Origin: Oscillospiraceae bacterium
Lineage (GTDB): Bacteria; Bacillota; Clostridia; Oscillospirales; Oscillospiraceae
NCBI GenBank assembly: GCA_018053145.1
Contig: JAGPMA010000003.1
Location: 22,857 to 86,856 of the forward strand
Reading direction: 5' to 3'
DNA: 64,000 nucleotides
Shown: positions 33,892 to 42,721 of the stretch, piece after piece
Position numbering within the stretch: the first letter of the stretch is position 1
Layout: each line of letters starts with the position of its first letter
Position numbers and translations under genes: made by a program
The notes under the pieces: generated by a model
Databases searched by the model: none
Told to the model about the DNA's origin: nothing
What the model saw: only the letters and a program-made list of their open reading frames with translations

Positions 33892-36324
33892 ATGAACGAG
33901 ATTAATAACGTTAATGGCACCGGGTATCCTTTACTACCTATGCGAGGACTCTCGATTTTCCCCGGTATGCTCATTAATTTTGACGTAATTCGGCCCAAGT
34001 CAGTAGCCGCGCTTAACTGCGCTCTTGAAGCAAGCCGAATGATTTTTATTGTTGCTCAGCGAGATATTTCTAAGGAAATTCCATCCGAGCGCGACCTTTA
34101 TACAGTAGGCACGGTTTGCCGTGTGAAACAGCTTCTTCGTATTCCGGGTACTGAGGGCGTCCGCGTTCTTGTAGAAGGGATAAAACGAGCCAAAATCAAG
34201 CACTTTAAAGAAAAAGATGAATTCTATTATGCAGATGTGGCTCTTGTGGAAGACACTGACGAGAAGTATTCCTCGGCAAAAGCTGAAGCACTTATAAGAA
34301 AGTGCTTAACTCTTTTTGATGAATATGCGCACCTTTTCGGGGCGTTGGCGCCTGAGCTGCTGGCAAAAATCGCAAGCTCGGATAAACCCGGCTATGTAGC
34401 CGATTTTATTGCACAGAACATATATATGAAGCCGGAAAAAAAGCAGGCGCTTTTAGAAGAGCTTAACCCGTTGCAGCGAGTTGTGCTTTTAAATCGCTTC
34501 TTAGCAAGGGAAATTGCTGTGCTATCAATTGAGCAAGACCTCACTGAGCGCACGCATGAGCAGATGACAAAGTCGCAAAAAGAGTTTTTCCTGCGCGAAC
34601 AACTCAAGCTTATTCAGGCAGAACTGGGTGAGTTTGACGATACGGTTGAAGATTACAACGAATACCGCAAGAAGATTTATTCTCTAAAGCTTTCAGACGA
34701 GATAACGGAAAAGCTTTTCAAAGAAGTATCGCGTCTTGCAAAGCAGCCGTCCGGCTCATCTGAAAGTGCCGTTATTCGCAACTATTTGGACACTTGCCTT
34801 GAGCTGCCATGGAATAAAAGGACAAACGAATCGATTGATATAGCAAAGGCACGAAAAATACTTGACGATGACCATTTTGGGCTGGAAAAGGTGAAATCTC
34901 GCGTCATTGAATACCTTGCCGTAAAGCAGCTCGCACCGGAACTTAAGGGCACGGTGCTTTGCCTTGTAGGGCCTCCCGGAACCGGCAAGACCAGTATTGC
35001 GATGAGTATTGCCAGAGCTACTAACCGCAAGTTTACGCGTATTTCTCTCGGCGGCGTTCATGACGAAGCCGAAATCCGCGGACACCGTAAAACTTATGTC
35101 GGAGCAATGCCGGGAAGAATTATTGCAGGTCTTGAGCAAGCAAAAAGCTCCAATCCGCTTATGCTGCTAGACGAGATCGATAAGCTATCAAGCGACTATC
35201 GCGGAGATCCTGCGGCCGCTCTTTTAGAGGCACTGGATTTTGAACAGAACCACAGTTTCCGCGACCACTATGTAGAGATCCCGTTTAACTTATCCGACAC
35301 CATGTTTATTACAACGGCAAACACAACCGAAACTATTCCGAGAGCTTTGCTCGACAGGATGGAAGTTATCGAGCTCTCGAGCTATACCGATGAGGAAAAG
35401 CTTGAAATCGCAAAGCGCCATCTCATTCCTAAGCAGCGAAAAAAACACGGACTTTCTGCCGCCCAGCTCAAGCTGAGCGACGACGCGGTCAGAGAGCTGA
35501 TAACGCTGTTTACTCGGGAATCGGGAGTTCGCAACCTTGAGCGTGAAATTGCCTCCGTTTGCCGCAAATCAGCAAGAATGATTGCCGACGGCGAGTGCAA
35601 ATCAGTCAGACTTAAAGCCGGAATGCTTGAAACAATTTTAGGCCCTGCGAAATTCAAGCCGGATGTTCTCACCCCTGTCGACGAAATCGGTTTGGTGCGC
35701 GGACTTGCTTGGACGAGTGCAGGCGGAACTGTTCTCGATGTTGAGGCAAGTGTTCTGGAGGGCAACGGAAATCTTGAGCTTACAGGTAATCTGGGCGACG
35801 TTATGAAGGAATCGGCGAAGGCAGCAGTATCCTATATCCGCAGCCGCACCGAAATTCTGGGCATAGACCCTGATTTTCATAAGTCAAAGGATATACACAT
35901 ACATTTCCCCGAGGGAGCAATCCCGAAGGATGGTCCTTCTGCCGGTATCACAATTTGCATTGCGGTTATTTCCGCACTGACAAACACGCCTGTCCGCCGA
36001 GATGTGGCAATGACAGGAGAAATCTCACTTCGAGGAAGAGTTATGCCGATTGGCGGTCTGCGTGAAAAAACAATGGCGGCTTTGCGTTCTGGAATCAAGA
36101 CGGTCATTATTCCGGCTGAAAACGAAAAGGACCTTGAAGAAATCGACCAGACTGTCCGCGCAGCGCTTAATTTCGTTGTAACGGATCATGTTGACAAGGT
36201 GTTGGACGTTGCGCTTAACCGTAAAATTGACTGTTTAGTTAAAAATGATGAAGCACCAGACGGTGTTGAAATGCCTATTATTGAAACCCAAAACTCGGTT
36301 TGCTCGTCAAATCTTAGGCAGTAG
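33892..36324 (+). CDS. lon: ATP-dependent protease LonA
   Basis: Lon degrades damaged and regulatory proteins. The 810-residue protein has the LON N-terminal domain ([19 protein letters not shown]), a coiled middle, an AAA+ module with Walker [10 protein letters not shown] (about 361) and [10 protein letters not shown], and the S16 protease domain. The catalytic dyad is Ser683 (KDGPSAGI) and Lys726 ([10 protein letters not shown]), with the family's 43-residue spacing. The ATG follows AAAGGAG. It probably depends on read-through from clpX, since a terminator sits just upstream. ysxC follows after 8 bases. Confidence 0.98.
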   Translation: MNEINNVNGTGYPLLPMRGLSIFPGMLINFDVIRPKSVAALNCALEASRMIFIVAQRDISKEIPSERDLYTVGTVCRVKQLLRIPGTEGVRVLVEGIKRAKIKHFKEKDEFYYADVALVEDTDEKYSSAKAEALIRKCLTLFDEYAHLFGALAPELLAKIASSDKPGYVADFIAQNIYMKPEKKQALLEELNPLQRVVLLNRFLAREIAVLSIEQDLTERTHEQMTKSQKEFFLREQLKLIQAELGEFDDTVEDYNEYRKKIYSLKLSDEITEKLFKEVSRLAKQPSGSSESAVIRNYLDTCLELPWNKRTNESIDIAKARKILDDDHFGLEKVKSRVIEYLAVKQLAPELKGTVLCLVGPPGTGKTSIAMSIARATNRKFTRISLGGVHDEAEIRGHRKTYVGAMPGRIIAGLEQAKSSNPLMLLDEIDKLSSDYRGDPAAALLEALDFEQNHSFRDHYVEIPFNLSDTMFITTANTTETIPRALLDRMEVIELSSYTDEEKLEIAKRHLIPKQRKKHGLSAAQLKLSDDAVRELITLFTRESGVRNLEREIASVCRKSARMIADGECKSVRLKAGMLETILGPAKFKPDVLTPVDEIGLVRGLAWTSAGGTVLDVEASVLEGNGNLELTGNLGDVMKESAKAAVSYIRSRTEILGIDPDFHKSKDIHIHFPEGAIPKDGPSAGITICIAVISALTNTPVRRDVAMTGEISLRGRVMPIGGLREKTMAALRSGIKTVIIPAENEKDLEEIDQTVRAALNFVVTDHVDKVLDVALNRKIDCLVKNDEAPDGVEMPIIETQNSVCSSNLRQ

Positions 36325-36332
36325 GAGCAGTA

Positions 36333-36917
36333 ATGAATATTAACAACGCCGAGTTCGTTCTTTCGGCCGCAAGTCCGAAAGACTTTATTTCCGGCAGTCA
36401 GCCGACTATAGTATTTTCCGGCAAGTCAAATGTTGGCAAATCCTCGGTCATTAACAGGCTGCTTAACAGAAAAAGCTTTGCTCGAGTCAGCGCTTCACCC
36501 GGAAAGACTGTACACGTCAATTATTTTTTAATCGACCGCAAGGTTTATTTCGTCGACTTGCCGGGCTACGGCTTTGCAAAGGTCTCCAAGACGGAAAAAG
36601 AACGCTGGGGCACGCTGATGGAGGAGTTTTTTGCCCGTGATGGGCTGATTTCCCTCGGCGTAATGATTGTTGATTCACGCCACAAACCCACGGCGGATGA
36701 TGTTACGATGGCGGGCTGGTTTTTGTCTACCGGCTGTCCCTTTGTCGTTATTGCAAACAAGTGCGACAAGCTTAAAAAAAGCGAGATGGAGCCAAATGTC
36801 GCCTTGATACGTGAAACGCTCAAGCTTCCGCAGGAGCTTCGGATTATTCTGTTTTCTGCAGAAAAGGGTACGGGAACTTCTGAACTTATGAGTGAAATAA
36901 TGCGTTTTGTTAAATAA
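36333..36917 (+). CDS. ysxC: Ribosome biogenesis GTPase YsxC/EngB
   Basis: This 194-residue GTPase is needed for late 50S subunit assembly. The G1 motif is SGKSNVGKSS (about 29), G3 is DLPGYGFAKV (about 74), G4 is NKCDKL, and G5 lies in LFSAEKGTG. The length is normal. The lon-ysxC order is also found in Bacillus. The start has AGGAG a few bases upstream, and lon's stop is 8 bases away. Confidence 0.97.
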   Translation: MNINNAEFVLSAASPKDFISGSQPTIVFSGKSNVGKSSVINRLLNRKSFARVSASPGKTVHVNYFLIDRKVYFVDLPGYGFAKVSKTEKERWGTLMEEFFARDGLISLGVMIVDSRHKPTADDVTMAGWFLSTGCPFVVIANKCDKLKKSEMEPNVALIRETLKLPQELRIILFSAEKGTGTSELMSEIMRFVK

Positions 36918-36937
36918 ATTCTATGGAGGGACCTGCC

Positions 36938-37321
36938 ATGCCTTTTGTAAAAGTTGAAATCATTCAAGGAAATACTCCGGAATATAAGTCACTTCTTTTG
37001 CAGACAATACACGACGCACTGGTGCTTTCATTGGGGATATCTGATGATGACAGGTTTCAGCGACTTTATGAGCTGAAATCGTCAGATTTTGAGCATCGAG
37101 CAACGGCTTCGGATAAAATTACTTTAATTGAGCTTACGCTGTTCCCAGGACGAAACAGAGAGATGAAAAGGGATGTAATAATCGAAATAACCCGACTGTT
37201 GGGTGAAAGATTGTCAATTGCTCCCAACGACATTTATATTATAATAAATGAGCCCCCTCTCGAAAACTGGGGCTTGCGTGGTGAGCAGGCAAGCGAAATG
37301 CAGATTAACTATAAAAAATAA
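36938..37321 (+). CDS. Tautomerase superfamily protein
   Basis: This 127-residue protein belongs to the tautomerase superfamily, whose catalytic residue is the N-terminal proline exposed when Met is removed. I therefore chose the ATG at 36938, giving MPFVKVEI, with GGAGGG before it, rather than the in-frame ATG at 36923 that would bury Pro. The protein is about twice the length of a single 4-oxalocrotonate-tautomerase unit (about 62 residues), so it is the two-motif type. The second half includes LTLFPGRNREMKRDV and INEPPLENWG. The reaction is unknown. It follows ysxC closely and ends the tig-lon block. Confidence 0.88.
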   Translation: MPFVKVEIIQGNTPEYKSLLLQTIHDALVLSLGISDDDRFQRLYELKSSDFEHRATASDKITLIELTLFPGRNREMKRDVIIEITRLLGERLSIAPNDIYIIINEPPLENWGLRGEQASEMQINYKK

Positions 37322-37330
37322 TGTAAAATC

Positions 37331-37397
37331 CGGGACAGAGTGATTTGTACGGCGTTAAATGCCGAATGAAGGATTTCTGTCCCGTACTTGTTTTTTT
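37331..37397 (+). terminator. Terminator after the tautomerase gene
   Basis: CGGGACAG (37331-37338) pairs with CTGTCCCG (37377-37384) around an inner CGGC/GCCG hairpin (37350-37353 with 37361-37364). A run of seven T (37391-37397) follows. Confidence 0.78.
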
Positions 37398-37407
37398 CGG
37401 CGAAAAT

Positions 37408-37416
37408 TGGTATAAT
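37408..37416 (+). promoter_or_regulatory. Extended -10 promoter of the M50 protease/scpAB unit
   Basis: TGGTATAAT (37408-37416) is an extended -10 box directly after the terminator's T run. No convincing -35 is present, as is usual for extended -10 promoters. Confidence 0.6.
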
Positions 37417-37465
37417 AGCTTAAATTCGTATTGGATCGCTTTTTCTTGATTTTGGAGGTATAGTT

Positions 37466-38143
37466 ATTAGCAGCTTAAACACATTCTGGGCCGGGCTCGA
37501 TTGGTCTTATGTAACTGATAAAATAATTATAGTCATAGCTGCTTTGTTAAGCTTTACCTTCCACGAGCTTAGCCATGGCTTTGTTGCGTATAAGCTAGGG
37601 GACGATACCGCGAAAAATGCGGGAAGACTCACCCTGAACCCAATTAAGCATATCGACGTTGTTGGGCTTATTTTAATAATAGTTTCGGGATTTGGCTGGG
37701 CAAAGCCTGTGCCTATCAATATGAATAACTTTAAAAAGCCGAAGGAAGGAATGGCAATTTCAGCGCTTGCCGGACCTGTTTCCAACTTATTGCTTGCTGC
37801 TGTTGCCCTTTTAATTTTCGGTTTTGTCGCGGCACCCTTGGGAAAAGCCGGTAGTGCCGGAGACTTTTTGCTGCAATTGCTTTATACAACAGCATATATA
37901 AACTGTGTTCTCGCCGTGTTCAACATCATTCCAATTCCGCCGCTTGACGGGTCAAAGGTTTTGTTTTCGCTCCTGCCGGAAAGAGAATATTACAAATTGA
38001 TGCAATATGAACGTTACGGAATGATAATACTCCTCATTTTGGTTGTAACGCATACAATCACGCCCATTCTTACTACCGGAGTCAGCTGGGTTTTTGATGT
38101 ACTATTACCTATCGCCCGGTGGTCGGCCTCTTTGGTGGCTTAA
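37466..38143 (+). CDS. Site-2 protease (M50 family) metalloprotease, apparent ATT start
   Basis: This intramembrane zinc protease has HExxH in FTFHELSHGF (residues 33-37 from the proposed start) and the third ligand Asp in IPIPPLDGS (about 160). There are about five TM helices. The nearest standard start in frame is TTG 37544, which cuts the first TM helix before the HExxH and has no ribosome binding site. The frame is open upstream to a stop at 37421, with no ATG, GTG or TTG. GGAGG (37454-37458) lies 7 bases before an in-frame ATT at 37466, giving 225 residues with a complete helix. ATT is thus the likely start. The gene is followed by scpA. Confidence 0.8.
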   Translation: MSSLNTFWAGLDWSYVTDKIIIVIAALLSFTFHELSHGFVAYKLGDDTAKNAGRLTLNPIKHIDVVGLILIIVSGFGWAKPVPINMNNFKKPKEGMAISALAGPVSNLLLAAVALLIFGFVAAPLGKAGSAGDFLLQLLYTTAYINCVLAVFNIIPIPPLDGSKVLFSLLPEREYYKLMQYERYGMIILLILVVTHTITPILTTGVSWVFDVLLPIARWSASLVA

Positions 38144-38193
38144 AGCCCTATCTGGACAAATCCTGTGCGCATAATCGCGCTGTGAGGAACACT

Positions 38194-38982
38194 ATGGAAA
38201 ACCCCACCTTTCACCTTGAGGGCATCGTTAAAAGCAGAGATGAGATGCAGGACTTTAGCGGGCCGCTGAACCTGATTTTGATGCTTCTTTCAAAAAACAA
38301 AATTGAAATACGCGACCTCAAAATTTCCGAAATACTTAGCCAATACATCGATTATATTGCAAAAATGCAGGAAATGGATTTGGACGTGGCCAGTGAATTC
38401 GTTCAAATGGCATCATATCTAGTCTACATCAAAACAAAGACGCTGCTTGTCACGGAGGAAGAGATTTCCGAAATTGAAGAGCTCATGTCTTCGCTCGAAC
38501 AGCTCAAATGCAAGGAAGCCTACACCAGCATCAAGGCTATCACTCCCGAGCTTTCAAAGGCCGCGGAGCAGGGTACACTGATGTTTTCAAAAATCCCTGA
38601 GCCGCTAAGAGGGCACGGGGACAAGGCCTATCGATACAGTCATGAGCCGCAAGAGCTTCTGCTGGCGCTTATGTCAGTGGTTTCACGAGGAGAGCTTAGC
38701 CGCGACGCGGAGCACAACGGCATACTTGTTCCAAAGCGCATAATCTACGGAGTTCGTGAAAAATGTGAGCAGCTGCTTGCCCTTTTGCAAAGCGGCAGGG
38801 TACATACATTGCAGGAGCTTTATCTTATGAGCAAGACCCGCTCAGAGGTTATAGCGACCTTTATTTCCGTGCTTGAACTTTGCAGTATGGGCAGTCTTGA
38901 AATTATTGATAACGATGGGGCACTGACAATTTCTCTGTGCGGTACTATACCCAATGAAATACCGGAGCTTATCTCCGACTAG
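38194..38982 (+). CDS. scpA: Segregation and condensation protein A
   Basis: ScpA is the kleisin that joins Smc and ScpB in chromosome condensation. The 262-residue protein has the N-terminal Smc-binding region (HLEGIVKSRDEMQDFSGPLN, LLSKNKIEIRDLKISEI), the MASYLVYIKTKTLL segment, and a C-terminal winged helix (SRSEVIATFISVLEL-like). The ATG at 38194 follows TGAGGAA. In-frame sequence before it (from 38119) is unconserved and overlaps the protease gene. scpB follows after 14 bases. Confidence 0.95.
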   Translation: MENPTFHLEGIVKSRDEMQDFSGPLNLILMLLSKNKIEIRDLKISEILSQYIDYIAKMQEMDLDVASEFVQMASYLVYIKTKTLLVTEEEISEIEELMSSLEQLKCKEAYTSIKAITPELSKAAEQGTLMFSKIPEPLRGHGDKAYRYSHEPQELLLALMSVVSRGELSRDAEHNGILVPKRIIYGVREKCEQLLALLQSGRVHTLQELYLMSKTRSEVIATFISVLELCSMGSLEIIDNDGALTISLCGTIPNEIPELISD

Positions 38983-38996
38983 AAAGACAAAGATAA

Positions 38997-39593
38997 ATGG
39001 ATGAAAAAGAACTGAAATCAACTATTGAGGCAATTCTTTTCGCTTCGGGTGAGCCTGTTCCGGCAGAAAGAATTGCGCTTGTTTTGGGGCTGGATAAAGA
39101 AGAAATACTTAAAGCCGCAAAGGCACTTGCGGATGAATACAGCTTTCAGCAGCGTGGAATACGGCTTGTACGCATGGACGAAGCCTTGCAGCTATGCAGT
39201 GCGCCGGAATATGCTCAAAGCATTTCCTTTGCGCTTGAACGCCGGAAACCACCCAAATTGAGCCAACCTGCACTTGAAGTGCTTGCAATATGCGCGTATT
39301 TTCAACCCGTAACTAGGGCCTATGTCGACCAAGTACGGGGAGTTGATAGCTCCTATACAATGGGTATTCTGCAGGAGCGTGGACTTATTGAGGTCTGCGG
39401 AAAGCTTGATGTAACGGGCAGACCTTCAATTTATAGGACCAGCGAGCTCTTTCTCCGAACGATGAGCATAACCAACTTAGGTGAGCTTCCCAAGCTTCCC
39501 GATATGAGCAGTGACGACGGAATCGCAAAGCTCGCGCAGGTAATTGACTCGCTTAAATCAGAAGACAACGAGCAGCTCCAAATCATGAACTGA
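38997..39593 (+). CDS. scpB: Segregation and condensation protein B
   Basis: ScpB dimers bind ScpA in the Smc complex. The 198-residue protein has two winged-helix domains: the first begins LKSTIEAILFASGEPV, the second has LSQPALEVLAICAYFQPVTRAYVDQVRGVDS and GLIEVCGKLDVTGRP. Length is typical. The site before its ATG is weak (AAAGACAAAG), so it may rely on coupling with scpA, 14 bases upstream. Confidence 0.96.
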   Translation: MDEKELKSTIEAILFASGEPVPAERIALVLGLDKEEILKAAKALADEYSFQQRGIRLVRMDEALQLCSAPEYAQSISFALERRKPPKLSQPALEVLAICAYFQPVTRAYVDQVRGVDSSYTMGILQERGLIEVCGKLDVTGRPSIYRTSELFLRTMSITNLGELPKLPDMSSDDGIAKLAQVIDSLKSEDNEQLQIMN

Positions 39594-39620
39594 GATTTCG
39601 TCCCGAAAGAGGTGGAGCCT

Positions 39621-40232
39621 TTGAAAACGCTTATTGTCGTGCTTTTGGTTTTGACCGTTTTATTGCTAACGCCTTTAGGCGTCGATGGCGGTTATAACGG
39701 AAAAACCCTTATTCTTGGAATACGGATTGGTCTATTCAACATCCGTGCTTTTCCAAAAAAGAAAAAGCGCGCGAAGCCACAAAAACCAAGAAAGAAAAAA
39801 CTGACAAAGCACCCTGAGGAAATTTCAAAAGCGGAGAAGAAAGCAAAAAAGCCCTTTGATATCAAAACGCTTAAGAGTTTATTAAAGCCAGTGCTCAAAG
39901 CCTTGGGGCGCTTTCGAAAAAAACTCCGGCTGAATTATCTTCGCATACACTACACCTTTGCCACGGACGACCCCTTTAAAACCGCAATGGGTTTTGGCGC
40001 ATCCTCGGCGGTAATGGGCTCTATTTTGTCACTGGTCGAAAATGCGTTTGATATCGGAGAGCGCGACATTGGCACATCTTTTGACTTTTTGAGCGATAAG
40101 CCCGTATTTGACTTCTGGATAACTACGACGATTCAGGTGTGGGAAATTCTATATATTGCAATTGCATTTGGAATAGACTACCTCAAGCTAAAACTAAAAC
40201 AAAAAACAGAAGACCGTAAAGGAAAGGAATGA
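39621..40232 (+). CDS. DUF2953 family membrane-associated protein
   Basis: This 203-residue protein fits the DUF2953 family seen next to gerW/ytfJ and scpB in Firmicutes. It has one N-terminal hydrophobic helix (about 2-20), a strongly basic middle (KKKKRAKPQKPRKKK), a YLRIHYTFATDDPFKTAMGFG segment, and a C-terminal hydrophobic stretch with a Lys-rich end. I chose TTG 39621, since AGGTGGAG lies just before it. GTG 39612 would add three residues and uses the ribosome binding site as coding sequence. It probably works with the following sporulation protein, but its reaction is unknown. Confidence 0.78.
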   Translation: MKTLIVVLLVLTVLLLTPLGVDGGYNGKTLILGIRIGLFNIRAFPKKKKRAKPQKPRKKKLTKHPEEISKAEKKAKKPFDIKTLKSLLKPVLKALGRFRKKLRLNYLRIHYTFATDDPFKTAMGFGASSAVMGSILSLVENAFDIGERDIGTSFDFLSDKPVFDFWITTTIQVWEILYIAIAFGIDYLKLKLKQKTEDRKGKE

Positions 40233-40236
40233 CGTT

Positions 40237-40611
40237 ATGGAAAGACATCCTATAGGCGACCTTACAGAGGTTACATTGTCTAAAATCAAAGAAATGGTAG
40301 ATGTAAACACAATTGTGGGATCCCCCATTACAACACCCGACGGAACAACCCTAATACCCATTTCAAAAGTAACTTTTGGCTTTGGGAGCGGCGGCTCCGA
40401 TATACCCTTTAAGGACAGAGGGGGATTTGGCGGAGGCAACGGCGCAGGTGTCAAAATTGACCCTGTTGGCTTCCTTACAATCAGCGACGGCGTTGTGAAG
40501 ATGCTTAACATCACCGCGCCTGCGAGCACAACAGTCGACAGACTGGTCGAGCTTATCCCCGAAATCATCGATAAGGTTGAACTGCTCATCGAGAAGCACA
40601 AGAAGGACTAA
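40237..40611 (+). CDS. gerW: GerW/YtfJ family sporulation protein
   Basis: This 124-residue protein matches GerW (YtfJ), made in the forespore in Bacillus and linked to germination. Typical parts are GSPITTPDGTTLIPISKVTFGFGSGGSD, a Gly-rich turn (RGGFGGGNGAGV), and GFLTISDGVVKMLNI. A short helical tail ends in charged residues. It lies 4 bases after DUF2953. Its presence supports spore formation by the host. AAAGGAA serves as ribosome binding site. Confidence 0.9.
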   Translation: MERHPIGDLTEVTLSKIKEMVDVNTIVGSPITTPDGTTLIPISKVTFGFGSGGSDIPFKDRGGFGGGNGAGVKIDPVGFLTISDGVVKMLNITAPASTTVDRLVELIPEIIDKVELLIEKHKKD

Positions 40612-40632
40612 GAGGCCAATTGCCAAAGACTG

Positions 40633-40638
40633 TATAAT
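40633..40638 (+). promoter_or_regulatory. TATAAT -10-like box before the carboxypeptidase gene
   Basis: TATAAT at 40633-40638 lacks a clear -35 at 17 bases. A start about 7 bases downstream would make the 5' leader begin just before the 40654-40700 hairpin. Confidence 0.35.
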
Positions 40639-40653
40639 ATTGCTAACCCCAGT

Positions 40654-40700
40654 CAATAATAAGCACTGCCCAAAAAATTCAAGGGTGGTGCTTATTATTG
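40654..40700 (+). promoter_or_regulatory. Hairpin sequestering the ribosome binding site and start codon of the carboxypeptidase gene
   Basis: An 18-bp stem (40654-40671 with 40683-40700) has 16 Watson-Crick and 2 G-U pairs and an 11-base A-rich loop. Its 3' arm contains the GGGTGG ribosome binding site and ends exactly with the TTG start codon (40698-40700). It has no T run, so it looks like translational control rather than a terminator. Confidence 0.6.
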
Positions 40701-41834
40701 AGAAAAGTGGCCTCGGGTATCCTCACGGCGATTCTTGTTTTTACTTTGATTCTTCCTTGCGGCGTGTATGCCGCACCGGACAACTGCGCTTCGTCCGCAA
40801 TTTTGGTACACGCAGATACCGGACAAATCCTGTATAGCAAAAACGCCGATTCAAAAATGCTTATTGCCAGCACAACAAAGATTATGACGGCTTTGGTGGT
40901 CCTGGAAAACTGCTCTCCTGACGAACAGGTGAATATTCTTTCCGAATACACCTGCGTTGAAGGCTCCTCAATGTATTTGAAGGCTGGAGAGTCATACACA
41001 GTGCGAGACCTTCTTTACGGAATGCTGCTAGTTTCGGGCAACGACGCGGCAACGGCTCTGGCCTTCCATTGCGGAGGCAGCATTGAAGGCTTTGCCGAGA
41101 TGATGAACGCAAAGGCTCGCAAAATGGGGCTAGTGAATTCCTCCTTTAAAAACCCTCACGGACTTGACGCGGATGGGCACTACTCTTCAGCGGAGGATTT
41201 GGCACTCATAACCTGTGAGGCTATGAAAAATGAGCTTTTTGCCAAAATCGTATCTACTAAGACATACGTCGTCGGCGAACAGACTTTTATGAACCACAAC
41301 AAGCTTTTGTGGAGCTATGAGGGCTGCTTGGGTATTAAAACAGGCTATACAATCGCAGCCGGCAGAAGCCTTGTATCCAGCGCGGAAAGGAACGGGCTTC
41401 GGCTTATCTGCGTCACGCTGTCCGATCCCGATGATTGGAACGACCATAAAAAGCTGTATGATTGGGCTTTCTCTTCTTTTGAGTACAAAAGAGTTCTCCC
41501 AATCGGAGTTATCTGTGATCTACCCGTAATCTCCGGAGTGAAAGCCGAGGTCGGGGTATCTGTCACCGAGGACAGCCGTATTCTTGCTGAAAAGGACGCG
41601 GAGATAGGTTTTACGCTTGAGCTGCCGGAATTCGTATATGCCGGAATTAAAGCCGGAGAGTGTGCCGGCAGGGCTTTTGTTACCGCAAACGGCACGGTTA
41701 TCGGAGAATTTCCGCTAAATTACACAGAAGATGTTCAGCTTGCAGATAACGCAAGACTTTCTGCGTGGGGACGAATTAAGCGAGCTTGGTTCATCGCAAA
41801 CAAATATGGCTTTATGTTTAAAGGAACTGATTAA
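40698..41834 (+). CDS. dacF: D-alanyl-D-alanine carboxypeptidase (DacF/DacB-like)
   Basis: This 378-residue secreted enzyme removes the last D-Ala from murein peptides. A signal peptide covers about residues 1-26 (ending CGVYAAP). Penicillin-binding motifs are S58-T-T-K61, S-G-N in LLVSGNDAAT (about 113) and K-T-G in GIKTGYTIAAG (about 213). A C-terminal beta domain and an amphipathic end (about 350-378) may hold it to the membrane, as in low-mass PBPs. The TTG start follows GGGTGG by about 8 bases. Its position after gerW suggests the sporulation-linked DacF type, though a vegetative DacA role is possible. Confidence 0.93.
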   Translation: MRKVASGILTAILVFTLILPCGVYAAPDNCASSAILVHADTGQILYSKNADSKMLIASTTKIMTALVVLENCSPDEQVNILSEYTCVEGSSMYLKAGESYTVRDLLYGMLLVSGNDAATALAFHCGGSIEGFAEMMNAKARKMGLVNSSFKNPHGLDADGHYSSAEDLALITCEAMKNELFAKIVSTKTYVVGEQTFMNHNKLLWSYEGCLGIKTGYTIAAGRSLVSSAERNGLRLICVTLSDPDDWNDHKKLYDWAFSSFEYKRVLPIGVICDLPVISGVKAEVGVSVTEDSRILAEKDAEIGFTLELPEFVYAGIKAGECAGRAFVTANGTVIGEFPLNYTEDVQLADNARLSAWGRIKRAWFIANKYGFMFKGTD

Positions 41835-41864
41835 ATAGTTATTACAATTCTTCCGGAGGTAATT

Positions 41865-42611
41865 ATGGAACAAAGACTGCAAAAAATAATAGCATCCTCC
41901 GGCTTCTGCTCACGTAGGGCGGCGGAAAAGCTGATTGAAGAGGGCAGGGTAACAGTAAACGGTGAAATGGCGACGCTGGGTTCATCAGCGGATGACGCAG
42001 TTGACGAAATTAGAATTGATAACAATCCTCTGGCTAAAAACGAGCAGAGGACTTACATAATGCTTAATAAACCGCGCGGTGTCCTATCTTCGATGAGCGA
42101 TGACAGGGGAAGACGGACTGTCGCTGACCTGACAAACAATGTTGGCGTAAGGGTCTATCCAGTCGGAAGGCTCGACTACGATTCCGAGGGACTTCTAATC
42201 ATGACCGATGACGGAGAACTAGCGCATAAGCTCATGCATCCGTCGCACGAAATCGGAAAGACATATGAACTGCGGGCGCAGGGCGGAGACATGGCTCATG
42301 CGCTTGAAATTCTGCGCTCGCCGCTTGACATCGATGGCTATACCATTAACCCTGCCGTGGTTAAGCTTCTTAACCAATCGGAAAATGACGCTCTCTTTTT
42401 AGTCACTATCAAAGAAGGACGAAACAGGCAAATACGAAAAATGTGCGAGCAGGCAGGGATAACGGTAATCAGGCTTAAGCGAATTTCAGAAGGCAACCTA
42501 AATCTTGGCAAGCTTCCCTCGGGCGAGTGGCGCTACTTAGAAAGCGCTGAGATTGAGAACTTGCAAAAATGTGCACAAATCACTCTGCCAAAGGCGAAAT
42601 ATTCTAGATAA
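41865..42611 (+). CDS. rluB: 23S rRNA pseudouridine synthase RluB-like
   Basis: This 248-residue enzyme has an N-terminal S4 RNA-binding domain (QRLQKIIASSGFCSRRAAEKLI) and a RsuA/RluB-type catalytic domain with the Asp in VGRLDYDSEGLL (about 101). EGRNRQIRKMCEQAG is a further family signature. It probably modifies U2605 of 23S rRNA; RsuA-like 16S activity is less likely in Clostridia. The ATG follows GGAGGT, 30 bases after the carboxypeptidase gene, so they may be co-transcribed. Confidence 0.94.
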   Translation: MEQRLQKIIASSGFCSRRAAEKLIEEGRVTVNGEMATLGSSADDAVDEIRIDNNPLAKNEQRTYIMLNKPRGVLSSMSDDRGRRTVADLTNNVGVRVYPVGRLDYDSEGLLIMTDDGELAHKLMHPSHEIGKTYELRAQGGDMAHALEILRSPLDIDGYTINPAVVKLLNQSENDALFLVTIKEGRNRQIRKMCEQAGITVIRLKRISEGNLNLGKLPSGEWRYLESAEIENLQKCAQITLPKAKYSR

Positions 42612-42645
42612 ATGCAGGATAACAAATATTTTGCTGCTTAGGCAC

Positions 42646-42675
42646 TTGCTTTTGGTTTGTAAACTGTAGTAATAT
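42646..42675 (+). promoter_or_regulatory. Probable promoter before the RpiR-type regulator
   Basis: TTGCTT (42646-42651), an 18-base spacer and TAATAT (42670-42675) lie 46 bases before the start. Confidence 0.5.
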
Positions 42676-42721
42676 TGATTGTAATGACAAGACCAAACCG
42701 AAACAACGAGGATGTGAAATA

